A stretch of DNA of 64,000 nt from Candidatus Methanoperedens sp. (GCA_030650845.1 JAUSDC010000209.1:16473-80472); one strand, 5' to 3'. Shown: positions 42,911 through 52,889, counted from the stretch's first letter. Notes: a model not told the origin generated them from the letters alone. Program-made: numbers and translations.

Positions 42911-45241
42911 TTTCGGTATCTCCACTATAAAAACAGCTCCACCTTTTGGATTGTCTTCAACTCCAATACCACCTTTATGCAGTTCCACAACTTTTTTTGC
43001 AATTGCCAGTCCCAATCCAGAACCTTTTACCCCTTTCTTATCCAGTCTGCAGAACCTGTCAAAAATAACCGTCTTGTCGATTTGTCTTAAGCCTTCCCCG
43101 AAATCAATTATCATTATATTCCAGAATGGGTCTCGGTCTTCTGCTTTTACAATGATCTTCTTGCCATTCTGTGCATATTTTATCGCGTTAGAAATTAGGT
43201 TGGAAAAGACCTCTTCGATTATTCTATTTGCTTTTACAGGCATGCTTCCGGATATCGTGTTTTCGATTTCCATACCAGCTTTTTGTGCCGAAGGACGCAG
43301 ATTTTCTATGACTTCATTGATCACTTCAGTCAGATCCAGATCGCTGAACTCAATACGGTCAAGACTGTCGATCCTGGAAAATCTGGTTGCGCATTCGATA
43401 AGATCCATGGCTTTTAAAAGGTTTTTCTCAATGGTCTCAATATACATTATATTGCAGTCCTCATCATCCTTTAGAAGTTCGGCAAAACCGCTGGCAGTGG
43501 CAAGTGGATTCATAAGGTCGTGATGCATTATGTCAATGAACAATTCTTTCATGCGGTTTGATTCTTCAAGCTTTCTATTGTATTTTTTTATCGATTCTTC
43601 TATTCGCTTGCGCTCAGTGATATCAATAATTGAAACGATCCTCCGGGAATATGTTTTTTCATAACCTGGCGCTACCGACCATTTCAGGAATACATTCAAC
43701 ACGTCCCCTGCAAGAGTTCTGACAAAATCCTCTCCTTCAAACCAGGTTATACCATCTGCAATTGCAGCAAGTTCTTCTCTGAATACATCAAAAGAATGCT
43801 CGGTAAATATCTTGTGTATACCTCGGAGAAGTTCTTCTTTGCTCTGCGCCTTGAAAATGGAAAGTGAGGCTTTGTTGACGTTCACGACTTTCACCATTTT
43901 TGCGCAGCGTTCGACGTCCTCTGGATGCGACTCGAAATATGTTCTGAAATCCTTCACTCCTTTATTCTGTAAATCATCAATATATTTTTTGACCTGTGAG
44001 CTATCTTCCTCCCAGAGCGAGACCGGGGATGCCTCAAAAAGACTTCGATACTGTTCCTCGCTGTCTTTCAGAGCTTTTTCAAATAGCATGCGCTCTGTCA
44101 TGTCCCTGATGATACCGACCATTGCTATCGGTTTACCTTCACTGTCCTTAACCATTGAAGTATTCAATAAGATCGGAAATGCATACCCACCCTTATGTTT
44201 TACCATTAATTCTCCGACCCAGTGCCCGGTCTCCATTATTGATGGTAAGATAACTCTGCCCGCAAACTCAGGATCAACGTTCATGTCATTCACATGCTTT
44301 CCCAAAAATTCCTCCTGAGTGATCCCGTATATTTCTTCAACAGCCCTGTTGGAGTAGGTTATAAATCCATTAAGGTCTACGATCTGAACGCCATCAGGCG
44401 CTTCTTCAACAGCTTCTGAAAACAACTTATACCTCTCTTCTGTTTTCTTTCGATCTGTGATGTCACGCACATGTTCTATAACTCCTTTCATCTCCCCTGT
44501 GGATGTGTCTATCCATGGGAAACTATTGATTTCTATCCATCCTACTTTGTTACCATCCTTATCATGTTTGGGGACAATATCGAAAGCTGATGCCCCAGTC
44601 TTGAGTGTTCTTAAGGAAGGGCATATCTCGCATGGCTCGCCCCTTGCGTGAAATGCTTCGAAACATTTTTTTCCAATAAATGATGAAGTTTCAGGATACC
44701 ACTTATGAGCTGTCTGATTTACCCTGACAATATTCATATCTTTGTCAATAACACCAATGCCATCCTGGATACTGGCAAAGATACTTTCCATGAATTGCTC
44801 ATTCTCCTTTAGCCCCTCTTCCGCACGCCTTCGTTCTGAAACATCTCTGATAACTTTGATTCCTGCAATTATCTTTCCAGTAGGATCCCTTAAAGGTGAT
44901 GTCGTAAATTCATAATAAAAATTTTCGTGATCCCTAACAACCTTTTTTTCAGCATTATGAATTTCTCCATCCCTGAATGACAATTCAAGAGGGCATCCTT
45001 CGCATATCTCGCCGCTGCCATATATTTTATAACAGTATTCACCAACTTTGTCCCCATATTGATCCTTATGGATATGATTTTGATAAAGGATCTTATAATC
45101 AATATCCTGGATCATTATACCGTCACCAATGGCTTGAATGATCGCTTTTGATCGGTTATAATCTACTTCTAAAAGCTGACGCTCTCCCTTCACCACCTTT
45201 TTCTTATCTTTCATATCCGATTTACCGTTTTTATTACCCAC
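42884..45241 (-). CDS. PAS-rich histidine kinase with cysteine-containing PAS domains
   Basis: A 785-residue soluble kinase. PAS1 (about 25-140) contains CYKIYGSGEICEGCPLE and PAS2 (about 145-265) contains CFEAFHARGEPCEICPS, a C...CxxCP pattern known in PAS domains of anaerobes and likely to bind a metal or sense redox. PAS3 and PAS4 follow (about 270-390, 395-540). The H-box is DIMHHDLMNPLATASGFAE and the HATPase includes FGEGLRQIDKTVIF and KGSGLGLAIAKKVVEL. It overlaps the PiT gene end and shares no adjacent response regulator. Redox sensing by the cysteines is inferred. Confidence 0.88.
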   Translation of the reverse strand: MGNKNGKSDMKDKKKVVKGERQLLEVDYNRSKAIIQAIGDGIMIQDIDYKILYQNHIHKDQYGDKVGEYCYKIYGSGEICEGCPLELSFRDGEIHNAEKKVVRDHENFYYEFTTSPLRDPTGKIIAGIKVIRDVSERRRAEEGLKENEQFMESIFASIQDGIGVIDKDMNIVRVNQTAHKWYPETSSFIGKKCFEAFHARGEPCEICPSLRTLKTGASAFDIVPKHDKDGNKVGWIEINSFPWIDTSTGEMKGVIEHVRDITDRKKTEERYKLFSEAVEEAPDGVQIVDLNGFITYSNRAVEEIYGITQEEFLGKHVNDMNVDPEFAGRVILPSIMETGHWVGELMVKHKGGYAFPILLNTSMVKDSEGKPIAMVGIIRDMTERMLFEKALKDSEEQYRSLFEASPVSLWEEDSSQVKKYIDDLQNKGVKDFRTYFESHPEDVERCAKMVKVVNVNKASLSIFKAQSKEELLRGIHKIFTEHSFDVFREELAAIADGITWFEGEDFVRTLAGDVLNVFLKWSVAPGYEKTYSRRIVSIIDITERKRIEESIKKYNRKLEESNRMKELFIDIMHHDLMNPLATASGFAELLKDDEDCNIMYIETIEKNLLKAMDLIECATRFSRIDSLDRIEFSDLDLTEVINEVIENLRPSAQKAGMEIENTISGSMPVKANRIIEEVFSNLISNAIKYAQNGKKIIVKAEDRDPFWNIMIIDFGEGLRQIDKTVIFDRFCRLDKKGVKGSGLGLAIAKKVVELHKGGIGVEDNPKGGAVFIVEIPKLEYLDQVH

Positions 45242-45244
45242 ACT

Positions 45245-46246
45245 CTAATAAGTTTTAAGAACACTTATATTTTTTGATATCGCTTCTGATACATCCTTTG
45301 TTGAATAAGACCCACCAAGGTCAGGGGTAACTATGCCTATGGCAATGACTGAATCAACAGCTTTTTTGAGAATTTCAGCTTCGGTCTCATACCCCATCCA
45401 TTGAAGCATCATCCTTACGCTCAAAATAGAAGCTATCGGATTTGCGATCCCTTTTCCTGCAATATCAGGAGCGCTGCCGTGTATTGGCTCAAAGAGCGCA
45501 TATCTGTCCCCGATGTTGGCGCTCGGACAAAGACCAAGCCCTCCTGATACGGCTGCAGCCACATCGCTCAGGATATCCCCAAAAAGATTTGTGGTCACCA
45601 ACACATCATACTTTTCGGGCCGAAGTACAATGTCGTACGCCATTGCATCGACCAGCATTTCAATGTATGATACTCCGTTCCTGTTTGCAACACCTTTGCA
45701 GACATCTCGGAAAAATGAATCTGATTTCATTACATTGGCTTTATGAACAATCGTAACCTGGTTTTTTCTCTTTTTTGCTATTGTGCAGGCGGTTTGCGCT
45801 ATTCTCTCGCTTCCTTTTCGGGTAATGACCCTTGTAGTATAAGCCGCGTCTTCATGCAGTTCTTCAACACCAGAATACATGCCTTCAGTATTTTCCCTGA
45901 CAATAACAAGATCGAACACTTTTTTATTGCACGGTAATTTGACGTTCGCCAGGGGTGAAAATGGACGGATGTTCGCATATAGATCAAGTTCCTTGCGAAT
46001 TCGTAACAGCACGCTTTTATAATTCGGATCAGGAGGAGTTGTGATTGCTCCAAATAGCACACAATCACAGTCTTTTATTATGCTGATATCCTCGTCTGTC
46101 AGCGCGCTTCCAGTGCGCTCCCATTTTCCATACCCGATCTCGATTGGTATCTGTTCCATATCGAGACCAAAAGCATCAAGCACTGACAGCGCCGCTGGCA
46201 TGACCTCTTTGCCAATGCCGTCACCGGGTACAACAGCAAGCTTCAT
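45245..46246 (-). CDS. leuB: 3-isopropylmalate dehydrogenase family (LeuB)
   Basis: A 333-residue decarboxylating dehydrogenase. It opens [15 protein letters not shown] (NAD-binding end), has VIVRENTEGMYSGVEE, HKANVMKSDSFF (catalytic Lys), TNLFGDILSD (metal Asp) and EPIHGSAPDIAGKGIANP. It oxidises 3-isopropylmalate in leucine synthesis, or a homologue in isoleucine (citramalate) or homoaconitate routes. The gene overlaps the upstream unknown gene by 4 nt, and that gene overlaps leuD, so the three are one operon; leuC is not in the window. The exact hydroxyacid is not settled. Confidence 0.92.
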   Translation of the reverse strand: MKLAVVPGDGIGKEVMPAALSVLDAFGLDMEQIPIEIGYGKWERTGSALTDEDISIIKDCDCVLFGAITTPPDPNYKSVLLRIRKELDLYANIRPFSPLANVKLPCNKKVFDLVIVRENTEGMYSGVEELHEDAAYTTRVITRKGSERIAQTACTIAKKRKNQVTIVHKANVMKSDSFFRDVCKGVANRNGVSYIEMLVDAMAYDIVLRPEKYDVLVTTNLFGDILSDVAAAVSGGLGLCPSANIGDRYALFEPIHGSAPDIAGKGIANPIASILSVRMMLQWMGYETEAEILKKAVDSVIAIGIVTPDLGGSYSTKDVSEAISKNISVLKTY

Positions 46247-47109
46247 TTCACACCATTTTTATCGTTATCTGAATTTCCTTTAAGAACCCTGACCAGCATC
46301 CTTATCGCATCCACGATATCATACTCTGACGCACCCCAGTGAACCACAGCGCCGTCTATGCCATTTATGTTTACCATACCTGATTTTTTGCTCTGGCAGC
46401 ACCTTGTGATAAACGGCTTTGAGGGCATGTACAGTTCAGCCTTGAGAGGGCACATGTTGATATGTTTATACGTGAGCCCGGGGAACCTCAGCTCGAATAT
46501 CTGTTTTGAGATATCGCATCCCACAAGTTCTGAGTTATCCTCGATATCAATATCAGTGTCAAGGTATTTTCCTTTAAGTTCTGAAGCATAACATGGGAAG
46601 ACGGTCTTATCCCCTTCGAACTGCCGCAGGTCGATAAGTTTCTTTGTGAACCTTATGTTCAGTTCGCCAAGTATGCCGCTCAGGACGAGCCTGTCTATCG
46701 CAGAAGCAAGCCACGGAGGCTCAGGGGGCATGATGTCAATTATTTCAATCTCCATGACTTCATGAAGACTTGGTTCGTGCACGAAAGTGATATGCCTGTC
46801 CATACCTTCAAAAATTATTGTGCTCAATGTGCTTTTGCACATCGTAAGAGCAGATACTATAAGCCTCGTCCTGTCATGTGCATCAAGTTTTTCACTGAAT
46901 TTTTTGATCTGGTTCCCTTTGGCTAACAATTCAAGTGAGACCAGCCTGCGCAGCAGCCCTTCACCCTCGCTTTTTGCTTTATATATGGAATAACCTGAAG
47001 GCAGGTCGGCAATAAGGTATTCCGTTGAAAAATAAATCGGGCAACCTATTCTCTCAAAAGGGTCCGTCCTCGTAACGCCGACACTTTTGTAATCCGCAGG
47101 AAATATCAC
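46243..47109 (-). CDS. Conserved protein of unknown function between leuD and leuB
   Basis: A 288-residue soluble protein starting [20 protein letters not shown], with Cys-containing segments near the end ([24 protein letters not shown]) and an acidic [12 protein letters not shown]. It overlaps leuD at its 5' end and leuB at its 3' end by 4 nt each, so its expression is tightly coupled to both isopropylmalate enzymes. I recall a similar gene in related methanogens, but no function is known. A role as a regulator or assembly factor of the isopropylmalate enzymes is possible. Confidence 0.65.
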   Translation of the reverse strand: MIFPADYKSVGVTRTDPFERIGCPIYFSTEYLIADLPSGYSIYKAKSEGEGLLRRLVSLELLAKGNQIKKFSEKLDAHDRTRLIVSALTMCKSTLSTIIFEGMDRHITFVHEPSLHEVMEIEIIDIMPPEPPWLASAIDRLVLSGILGELNIRFTKKLIDLRQFEGDKTVFPCYASELKGKYLDTDIDIEDNSELVGCDISKQIFELRFPGLTYKHINMCPLKAELYMPSKPFITRCCQSKKSGMVNINGIDGAVVHWGASEYDIVDAIRMLVRVLKGNSDNDKNGVK

Positions 47110-47594
47110 TGTATCACCTTCTTTTTGTGGTGTTCCACAAGCCCTCCATCTGCCAGTATCTCTCGCAGGAAATCGGGAATTTTCGTTCCTGTATATGACG
47201 CATATTTAGTTTTGATAATTCCATTCTCAAAGTCAATATCGACGATTTCCCCCTCTTCACATTCTATCTTTGCCTCAATTATGGGCAGTCCCACGTTTAT
47301 GGCATTCCTGAAAAATATCCGTGCGAAGGATTCAGCGACGATACATGCCACTCCTGCATGTTTTAGAGCAAGTGGCGCCTGTTCTCGTGATGATCCGCAG
47401 CCGAAGTTCTTGCCTGCCACGATGATGTCGCCTTTTTTCACTTTCTTTGAGAATCCGGGATCAACTCCTTCCAGGACATGTGATGCAAATACGCTCATGT
47501 CAGTGGTGCGCAGGTATTTTCCCGGAATAATTACATCGGTATCTATGTTATCTTTGAACTTCCAGACACGTCCTGATATTTTGGTTATGTTCAT
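47106..47594 (-). CDS. leuD: 3-isopropylmalate dehydratase small subunit (LeuD)
   Basis: A 162-residue aconitase-type small subunit. It starts [20 protein letters not shown] and has the substrate-specificity loop [11 protein letters not shown] and [14 protein letters not shown], the family's swivel-domain signature. With LeuC it isomerises 2-isopropylmalate or citramalate-type substrates. The start at ATG 47594 fits the family length, while an upstream in-frame start adds 40 residues absent in homologues. Downstream genes overlap (ATGA) in an operon with the unknown gene and leuB. Confidence 0.93.
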   Translation of the reverse strand: MNITKISGRVWKFKDNIDTDVIIPGKYLRTTDMSVFASHVLEGVDPGFSKKVKKGDIIVAGKNFGCGSSREQAPLALKHAGVACIVAESFARIFFRNAINVGLPIIEAKIECEEGEIVDIDFENGIIKTKYASYTGTKIPDFLREILADGGLVEHHKKKVIQ

Positions 47595-47718
47595 TTGCCT
47601 GCACGGGTATTGTTCACGGCAAGCATAATCATTTTGGTGAAAATAAAAAATATGAATTCCTGCAAGTATAACAATAAAGTTAAATTGACATAGATCAATA
47701 AAATATAGAGGCATTTCC

Positions 47719-49044
47719 TTGAGAACGAAAGTAATAATAATGGGCGCAGCAGGGCGTGATTTTCATAATTTCAACGTATTCTTCAGAGACAACGATGATT
47801 ATGAGGTCGTGGCATTCACAGCCGCGCAGATACCGGGTATCGCAGAACGCGGTTACCCAAAGGAACTGGCAGGGGGGCTATATAAGAAAGGCATCCCGAT
47901 ATATCCTGAAGAAGAACTCGCCAGGTTAATAAAAGAAAAACATATTGATCAGGTGATCCTTGCTTATTCTGACCTTTCTCATGAGACCGTTATGCAGAAA
48001 GCCTCTCTTGTTTTGGCGGCGGGTGCAGATTTCAGGTTGATGGGGACGCAAAGTACCATGTTGCGGTCAATAAAACCCGTGATATCGGTTTGTGCTGTGA
48101 GGACCGGCGCAGGCAAGAGCCCCACCTCGCAAAAATTGCTTGACATATTGAAAAGAAAAGGGTTCAAGGTCGTGGTGGTGCGGCATCCTATGCCGTATGG
48201 AGATCTAAATAAACAGGAATGCCAGCGTTTTGCCAGGATGGAAGACTGCATAAAGCAAGAATGCACCATTGAAGAAAGAGAAGAATATGAGCAATATATT
48301 TGCTGTGGCAGCGTGGTCTACAGCGGGGTTGACTATAAGAAGATCCTTGAAAGTGCACAAAAGGAAGCTGATATTATTATCTGGGACGGGGGGAACAACG
48401 ACATCCCGTTCTATAAGCCCGACCTCCATATCGTTATCGCAGACCCCCACAGGGCAGGACATGAACTGACATATTATCCCGGGAACGTGAACGTGCGGCT
48501 TGCTGATGTGGTTATCGTTAACAAGGTAGATTCTGCCAGAAAGGAGGATGTGGAACTGGTCATTAAGAATATTAGATCAGTAAATGAGAAAGCAACTATA
48601 ATTAAAGCCAATTCCGTGATAACTGTAGATAGACCCGAATTGATAAAAGGAAAGCGCGTCCTTGCTGTGGAGGACGGACCCACGCTCACCCACGGCGGCA
48701 TGGCTTTCGGCGCCGGTGTCATTGCAGCGAAAAAATTCGGGGCTAAAGAAGTGGTTGACCCTCGCTCTCATGCCGTGGGCTCGATATTGAAATTGTATGA
48801 GGATTTTCCTCATCTTGGTTCTGTGCTTCCAGCCATGGGATACAGCCCTGTCCAGGTAGAAGAACTTGAGGAGACTATAAACGCTGCTGATTGCGATACT
48901 GTCATTGCAGGAACGCCCATTGACCTTGAAAGATTACTCTCTCTGAACAAACCTGTAGTGAGGGCAAAGTACAGGATCGAGGAAGTGGATGTCAGGCTGG
49001 AGGATGTGGTGGAGGAGTGGATTGAGAAGAAAAAATTACGATGA
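47719..49044 (+). CDS. Cyclic 2,3-diphosphoglycerate synthetase-like GTP/ATP-binding protein
   Basis: A 441-residue protein of the family annotated as cyclic 2,3-diphosphoglycerate synthetase. It has an N-terminal Rossmann-like [11 protein letters not shown], a modified P-loop [15 protein letters not shown], a central Cys-rich insert ([20 protein letters not shown]), and [18 protein letters not shown]. It starts at TTG 47719 with AGAGG 8-12 nt before it. cDPG is a solute and phosphate store in several thermophilic methanogens; whether this homologue makes cDPG is uncertain, since many non-thermophiles carry the family. It is divergent from leuD and followed by a hairpin repeat. Confidence 0.75.
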   Translation: MRTKVIIMGAAGRDFHNFNVFFRDNDDYEVVAFTAAQIPGIAERGYPKELAGGLYKKGIPIYPEEELARLIKEKHIDQVILAYSDLSHETVMQKASLVLAAGADFRLMGTQSTMLRSIKPVISVCAVRTGAGKSPTSQKLLDILKRKGFKVVVVRHPMPYGDLNKQECQRFARMEDCIKQECTIEEREEYEQYICCGSVVYSGVDYKKILESAQKEADIIIWDGGNNDIPFYKPDLHIVIADPHRAGHELTYYPGNVNVRLADVVIVNKVDSARKEDVELVIKNIRSVNEKATIIKANSVITVDRPELIKGKRVLAVEDGPTLTHGGMAFGAGVIAAKKFGAKEVVDPRSHAVGSILKLYEDFPHLGSVLPAMGYSPVQVEELEETINAADCDTVIAGTPIDLERLLSLNKPVVRAKYRIEEVDVRLEDVVEEWIEKKKLR

Positions 49045-49080
49045 AAAATAACAATAGCATAGACATTAACAACTAACAAA

Positions 49081-49135
49081 TACGAACTCGGACGAACTCA
49101 GGCTGCAAGAGTTCGTATCAGTTCGTACCAGTTCG
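49081..49135. repeat. Hairpin repeat, copy 2
   Basis: Left arm TACGAACTCGGACGAACTC (49081-49099) pairs with GAGTTCGTATCAGTTCGTA (49109-49127), with two mismatches and a 9-nt loop; a third module, CCAGTTCG, follows. AGTTCGTACCAGTTCG (49120-49135) is identical in copy 3. It lies between a 441-aa protein gene and hisI. Confidence 0.75.
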
Positions 49136-49219
49136 CTGTTTATTTAGACTGTATCTTATATTCTTGCGCAATATGTTCAGGATAAATTTTTAAGTATGCA
49201 GATATCTTGAGACGTCACT

Positions 49220-49585
49220 ATGAATATAAACGACCTTAAATTTGAGAACGGACTAGTTACAGCCATTGCCCAGGACTATAAAACTGGCGAGGTTCTCATG
49301 GTTGCATTCATGGATAAGGAAGCCCTGAAAAAGACCATAGAAACAAAAAGATCATATTACTGGAGCCGAAGCAGGCGCAAGCTCTGGAAAAAGGGGGAGA
49401 GTTCAGGTCATGAACAGATAATCCATGATATTTTGATCGACTGCGATGCGGATGCGGTACTGCTCAAGGTGGAACAGATAGGAGGAGCATGCCATACTGG
49501 CTACAGATCGTGTTTCTACAGGACGATCGAGGGAAAAGTAGTGGGTGAAAAATTATTTGAGCCTGAAGATGTATATAAGACTTAG
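49220..49585 (+). CDS. hisI: Phosphoribosyl-AMP cyclohydrolase
   Basis: HisI hydrolyses the phosphoribosyl-AMP ring in histidine synthesis. The 121-residue protein has the typical core [20 protein letters not shown], the metal-binding [13 protein letters not shown] and [13 protein letters not shown], with all three conserved Cys/Asp zinc ligands present. It lacks the HisE domain, which is standard for archaea. No other his gene is near, so it is a stand-alone gene with its own promoter after the hairpin repeat. Confidence 0.95.
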   Translation: MNINDLKFENGLVTAIAQDYKTGEVLMVAFMDKEALKKTIETKRSYYWSRSRRKLWKKGESSGHEQIIHDILIDCDADAVLLKVEQIGGACHTGYRSCFYRTIEGKVVGEKLFEPEDVYKT

Positions 49586-49618
49586 TTAATGAAAACGATA
49601 GCTACAGGCCTCATAACA

Positions 49619-49941
49619 TTATCCTTCCAGAGCCCTGATTATCTCCTCAATATCGGGCAATTGCGATATTGGATAGACCTTTACAAAAGAAACCAGTCCT
49701 TTTTCATCCACGATTATATTAGCCCTCTCTGAGAATCCTTCTTTTTCCCTGAATATACCATACGACTGCGCGGCTTCACCGTGAGGCCAGAAATCAGAAA
49801 GCAACTTTGTATCCTTGATGCCAAGTTCCTTTGGAAAGACAGCAATACTTTTCTTCCTCTGAAATCCGAAAGATGGATCTCTTTCCCATCCTGATCTTCT
49901 AAAGCGATATCTTTTGCTTTTTCTCCTGTCCGAACTGTCAT
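49619..49941 (-). pseudogene. Peroxiredoxin (AhpC/TSA family) with internal deletion and frameshift
   Basis: The N-terminus in one frame (MTVRTGEKAKDIALEDQDGK, IHLSDFRGRKVLLSF) and the C-terminus in another (KELGIKDTKLLSDFWPHGEA, FSERANIIVDEKG, VKVYPISQLPDIEEII) are both typical of AhpC/TSA peroxiredoxins. They meet near 49835-49845, where the family's HPLAxTPxC segment with the peroxidatic Cys and about 50 following residues are missing. The frames do not match, so no normal product can form. The ATG overlaps the folD stop (ATGA), showing it was the last gene of the purN-glyA-folD operon. An assembly error is the alternative. Confidence 0.8.
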
Positions 49942-50816
49942 AATTCATCTCCCTGCATCTTTGCGGCCATGAGCGTATGCTCCATAAGTATGGCTATAGT
50001 CATTGGACCAACACCCCCGGGTACCGGAGATATCAGTTTTACCTTTGGAAGTACATCATCAAAGTCCACGTCTCCGTAAACTCTCTCGTCCTGCCATGTG
50101 ATCCCAACATCGAACACAATGGCACCCTGCTTCACATGATCGGCTTTTATCAGCCCTCGAACACCTGTAGCAACGATGAGGATATCTGCTTTTGAAGTCT
50201 TGCTCATGAGGTCTGTTGTAAAAACATGACATATCCTGACTGTTGCGTTGCGGTTAAGGAGCATCATAGCAGCCGGTTTTCCGACAACGTTGCTGTGCCC
50301 AACAACTACAACTTCCTTCCCCTGAGGATCGATATTGAATTCCTCAAGCGCTCTGATAATGCCTTTTGGGGTACATGGCACAAAACCCTCGCGACCGATA
50401 AGCATTTTCCCCATGTTGAGCGGATTGAAGCCATCCACGTCCTTTTCCGGGGATATACGCATCATCACTTCGCGTTCATCGATATGTTTTGGAAGGGGAA
50501 GTTGCACAAGTATTCCATGAATTTCCGGTCTGCTGTTCAGCGTTTCGATAATCCGGATTATTTCTTCCTGTGCTGTTTCTGCTGGGAACTTATGATCTTC
50601 TGATGCGATCCCCACGCGCTTGCATGCCCAGTGTTTGAGCTTCACATATAATTTTGAAGGAGGATGCTCGCCAACAAGTATCGTCGCAAGTGCGGGTTTT
50701 ATACCAGTTTCTGTTACGAACTGTTCCACATCTTTTTTGACACCAGCTTCTATACCCTGTGCCAGCTTTTTGCCATCAATAACTCGCGGGTCAGTGACCT
50801 CAGGAAGCGGCTCCAT
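49938..50816 (-). CDS. folD: Methylenetetrahydrofolate dehydrogenase/cyclohydrolase
   Basis: A 292-residue FolD interconverting 5,10-methylene-, methenyl- and 10-formyl-tetrahydrofolate with NADP. Signatures include SKLYVKLKHWACKRVGI (catalytic Lys), GILVQLPLPKHIDE, PEKDVDGFNPLN, PCTPKGIIRALEE and VVGHSNVVGKPAAMMLL with the NADP fold. It follows glyA by 9 nt and precedes the peroxiredoxin pseudogene with an ATGA overlap. Together with GlyA it would supply 10-formyl-H4F for PurN and PurH, a bacterial-style arrangement rare in archaea that use tetrahydromethanopterin. Confidence 0.95.
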   Translation of the reverse strand: MEPLPEVTDPRVIDGKKLAQGIEAGVKKDVEQFVTETGIKPALATILVGEHPPSKLYVKLKHWACKRVGIASEDHKFPAETAQEEIIRIIETLNSRPEIHGILVQLPLPKHIDEREVMMRISPEKDVDGFNPLNMGKMLIGREGFVPCTPKGIIRALEEFNIDPQGKEVVVVGHSNVVGKPAAMMLLNRNATVRICHVFTTDLMSKTSKADILIVATGVRGLIKADHVKQGAIVFDVGITWQDERVYGDVDFDDVLPKVKLISPVPGGVGPMTIAILMEHTLMAAKMQGDEL

Positions 50817-50825
50817 TAAATGACC

Positions 50826-52061
50826 TCACTCGTACGGGATCGGGAACTGGTTACACAGTTCAAGGATATCTCTCTTTACTTCTTTTATCCTGCCTGCATC
50901 GTTCATGTTCTTAATAACAACATCAATAGCATCTGCAATGTTGACCATTTCTTTTTCTTTCATCCCACGCGTTGTCGCGGCAGGTGTCCCGATGCGGATA
51001 CCGCTTGTGATGAACGGGCTTCTCGTCTCAAAAGGTATGGTGTTCTTGTTCAGAATGATGCCTGCTTCGCCAAGTTTTGCCTCCGCGTCCTTGCCTGTGA
51101 TATTCTGGGGCGTGAGGTCAACCAGCATAAGGTGATTATCCGTGCCGCCTGAAACGATCTCATTTCCCCTTATCGCAAGTTCGTTGGCGATCTTTTTTGC
51201 ATTTTTCACGATCTGTGTCTGGTAATCAACAAAATCCCTGCTCATAGCTTCCTTGAAAGCAACAGCTTTTGCCGCTATCACATGCATGAGAGGTCCGCCC
51301 TGGATCCCTGGAAATACTGACTTATCAATTTCTTTGGCATATTCTTCCCTGCACATGATCATACCGCCGCGCGGACCTCGCAGGGTCTTGTGCGTTGTAG
51401 TCGTGACAAAATCAGCATAAGGTACAGGGTCGCAATGGATCTTTGCCACCACAAGTCCTGCAATATGCGCGATATCTGCCACAAGCAGCGCTCCGACTTC
51501 ATCGGCTATCTCTCGGAACCGCTTGAAATCAAGCTCTCTCGGGTATGCGCTTGCACCTGAAACAATAAGTTTAGGCTTGTGTTTTCTGGCAATTTCCATA
51601 AGAGAATCGTAATCAATCGCCCTTGTTTCCCTTGAAACACCGTACGGGATGATATTGAACAGTTTTCCTGAAAAGTTGACCGGGCTTCCATGTGAAAGAT
51701 GCCCCCCGTGCGACAGGTCCATGCTCATAATAGTGTCGCCATGTTTTAGAACGGCAAAATAAACAGCCATATTAGCCTGTGAGCCTGAATGCGGCTGGAC
51801 ATTGATATGCTCTGCCCCGAAAAGCTTCTTTGCGCGCTCTATTGCCAGGTTCTCAGCCATGTCAACGAACTCGCATCCTCCGTAATACCTTTTTCCAGAA
51901 TATCCCTCAGCATACTTGTTAGTCATTACAGAACCCTGCGCCTGGAGCACAGCGCGGCTTGCGTAGTTTTCAGAAGCTATCAGGTTCAGTTTGTTCCTCT
52001 GTCTCTCGACTTCATGTCGGATTATTTCGTAAATTTCAGGGTCGATCGTCTTTAATGGCAT
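50826..52061 (-). CDS. glyA: Serine hydroxymethyltransferase
   Basis: A 411-residue PLP enzyme converting serine to glycine with transfer of the hydroxymethyl group to a folate-type carrier. It has the Schiff-base Lys in [38 protein letters not shown]-like [16 protein letters not shown] and [10 protein letters not shown]. It is the second gene of purN-glyA-folD, so the tetrahydrofolate-dependent function is favoured (as known for Methanosarcina barkeri), though archaeal SHMT can also use methanopterin. Confidence 0.96.
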   Translation of the reverse strand: MPLKTIDPEIYEIIRHEVERQRNKLNLIASENYASRAVLQAQGSVMTNKYAEGYSGKRYYGGCEFVDMAENLAIERAKKLFGAEHINVQPHSGSQANMAVYFAVLKHGDTIMSMDLSHGGHLSHGSPVNFSGKLFNIIPYGVSRETRAIDYDSLMEIARKHKPKLIVSGASAYPRELDFKRFREIADEVGALLVADIAHIAGLVVAKIHCDPVPYADFVTTTTHKTLRGPRGGMIMCREEYAKEIDKSVFPGIQGGPLMHVIAAKAVAFKEAMSRDFVDYQTQIVKNAKKIANELAIRGNEIVSGGTDNHLMLVDLTPQNITGKDAEAKLGEAGIILNKNTIPFETRSPFITSGIRIGTPAATTRGMKEKEMVNIADAIDVVIKNMNDAGRIKEVKRDILELCNQFPIPYE

Positions 52062-52075
52062 AATTATTCCTTTTT

Positions 52076-52681
52076 TTATGATCGTAATATCTTAACTTTT
52101 CGTCCTTCTATTCTCAGGCGATTTTCGACAAATAATTTCACAGCTTCGGGATAAATCTTGTGCTCCTGTTCAAGTATCCTGTCAGCGAGAGTCTCATCAG
52201 TGTCGTCCTCTTTCACTTCAACGCAGCGCTGCATGATTATCGCGCCGCCGTCAAGTTTCTCGTCAACGAAATGAACTGTACATCCAGCCACTTTCACTCC
52301 ATGATCGAATGCCTGCTTCTGAGCATGGAGCCCGGCAAATGCAGGAAGAAGCGCGGGATGAATGTTGAGTATGCGGTCTTTGTATGATTGCAGCAGGGTT
52401 TTTCCAAGGATTTTCATATAACCTGCAAGAATGATAAGTTCTGCATTCTGTTTTTTAAGAACAGTCAGAACCTGTTTTTCATACATATCCTTTGAAGAGT
52501 ATTTTTCAGGATCTATAAAAACAGCCTCTATCCCATGTTTTCGTGCTCGTTCCAGAGCATAGGCATCTCCTATATCGCTCACCACTGCGCAAATTCGCGC
52601 CTTGAGGTATCCATTTTCAATGCTGTCTATCATTGCCTGAAGATTCGAGCCTCTTCCAGAAACAAGCACTGCTATATTCAT
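52076..52681 (-). CDS. purN: Phosphoribosylglycinamide formyltransferase (PurN)
   Basis: A 201-residue 10-formyl-tetrahydrofolate-dependent GAR transformylase. It starts [20 protein letters not shown] (GRGSNL phosphate loop) and has [12 protein letters not shown], the catalytic [10 protein letters not shown] and [15 protein letters not shown]. The start at ATG 52681 (or the GTG codon before) fits the family. It is first in the purN-glyA-folD operon. Many archaea instead use folate-free PurT; having PurN plus PurH shows a folate-dependent route here. Confidence 0.94.
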   Translation of the reverse strand: MNIAVLVSGRGSNLQAMIDSIENGYLKARICAVVSDIGDAYALERARKHGIEAVFIDPEKYSSKDMYEKQVLTVLKKQNAELIILAGYMKILGKTLLQSYKDRILNIHPALLPAFAGLHAQKQAFDHGVKVAGCTVHFVDEKLDGGAIIMQRCVEVKEDDTDETLADRILEQEHKIYPEAVKLFVENRLRIEGRKVKILRS

Positions 52682-52724
52682 CACGGGAGGCTCTAATGCT
52701 TCCAGGAATATAATAGGTTTTGGT

Positions 52725-52889
52725 CTACTTTGTTCTGTAGAATTGAATTAAAAGATCGTTTGTGCTCTTTATCTGCGCTTTTGCCATCCCCACAGGGCAA
52801 TCTGCCTGGTGTTTGTCACCACAGTTTAAACAAGCGTTTTGAATAGCACGTGAAAAATCAATTTTGAATGATGGTGGATGTACCGTCAA
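52725..52889 (-). CDS. Small zinc-finger-like protein (54 aa)
   Basis: A TTG-started 54-codon frame encoding LTVHPPSFKIDFSRAIQNAC, then LNCGDKHQADCPVGMAKAQ. Cys20, Cys23 and Cys31 with His26 make a compact possible zinc site. The start has GAGGTGA about 6 nt upstream. It lies 44 nt upstream of purN on the same strand and may be cotranscribed. Short, but the ribosome site and motif spacing support a real gene. Unknown function. Confidence 0.55.
   Translation of the reverse strand: MTVHPPSFKIDFSRAIQNACLNCGDKHQADCPVGMAKAQIKSTNDLLIQFYRTK

Noticed and set aside
47595..47714. Upstream in-frame start of leuD
   Set aside because: The added 40 residues (Cys-, Tyr-rich) are not seen in LeuD and the family N-terminus begins at 47594.
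49619..49948. Intact 109-aa protein reading of the peroxiredoxin C-terminal frame
   Set aside because: Its first 30 residues are an out-of-frame translation of the peroxiredoxin N-terminus, so it is not a natural protein.
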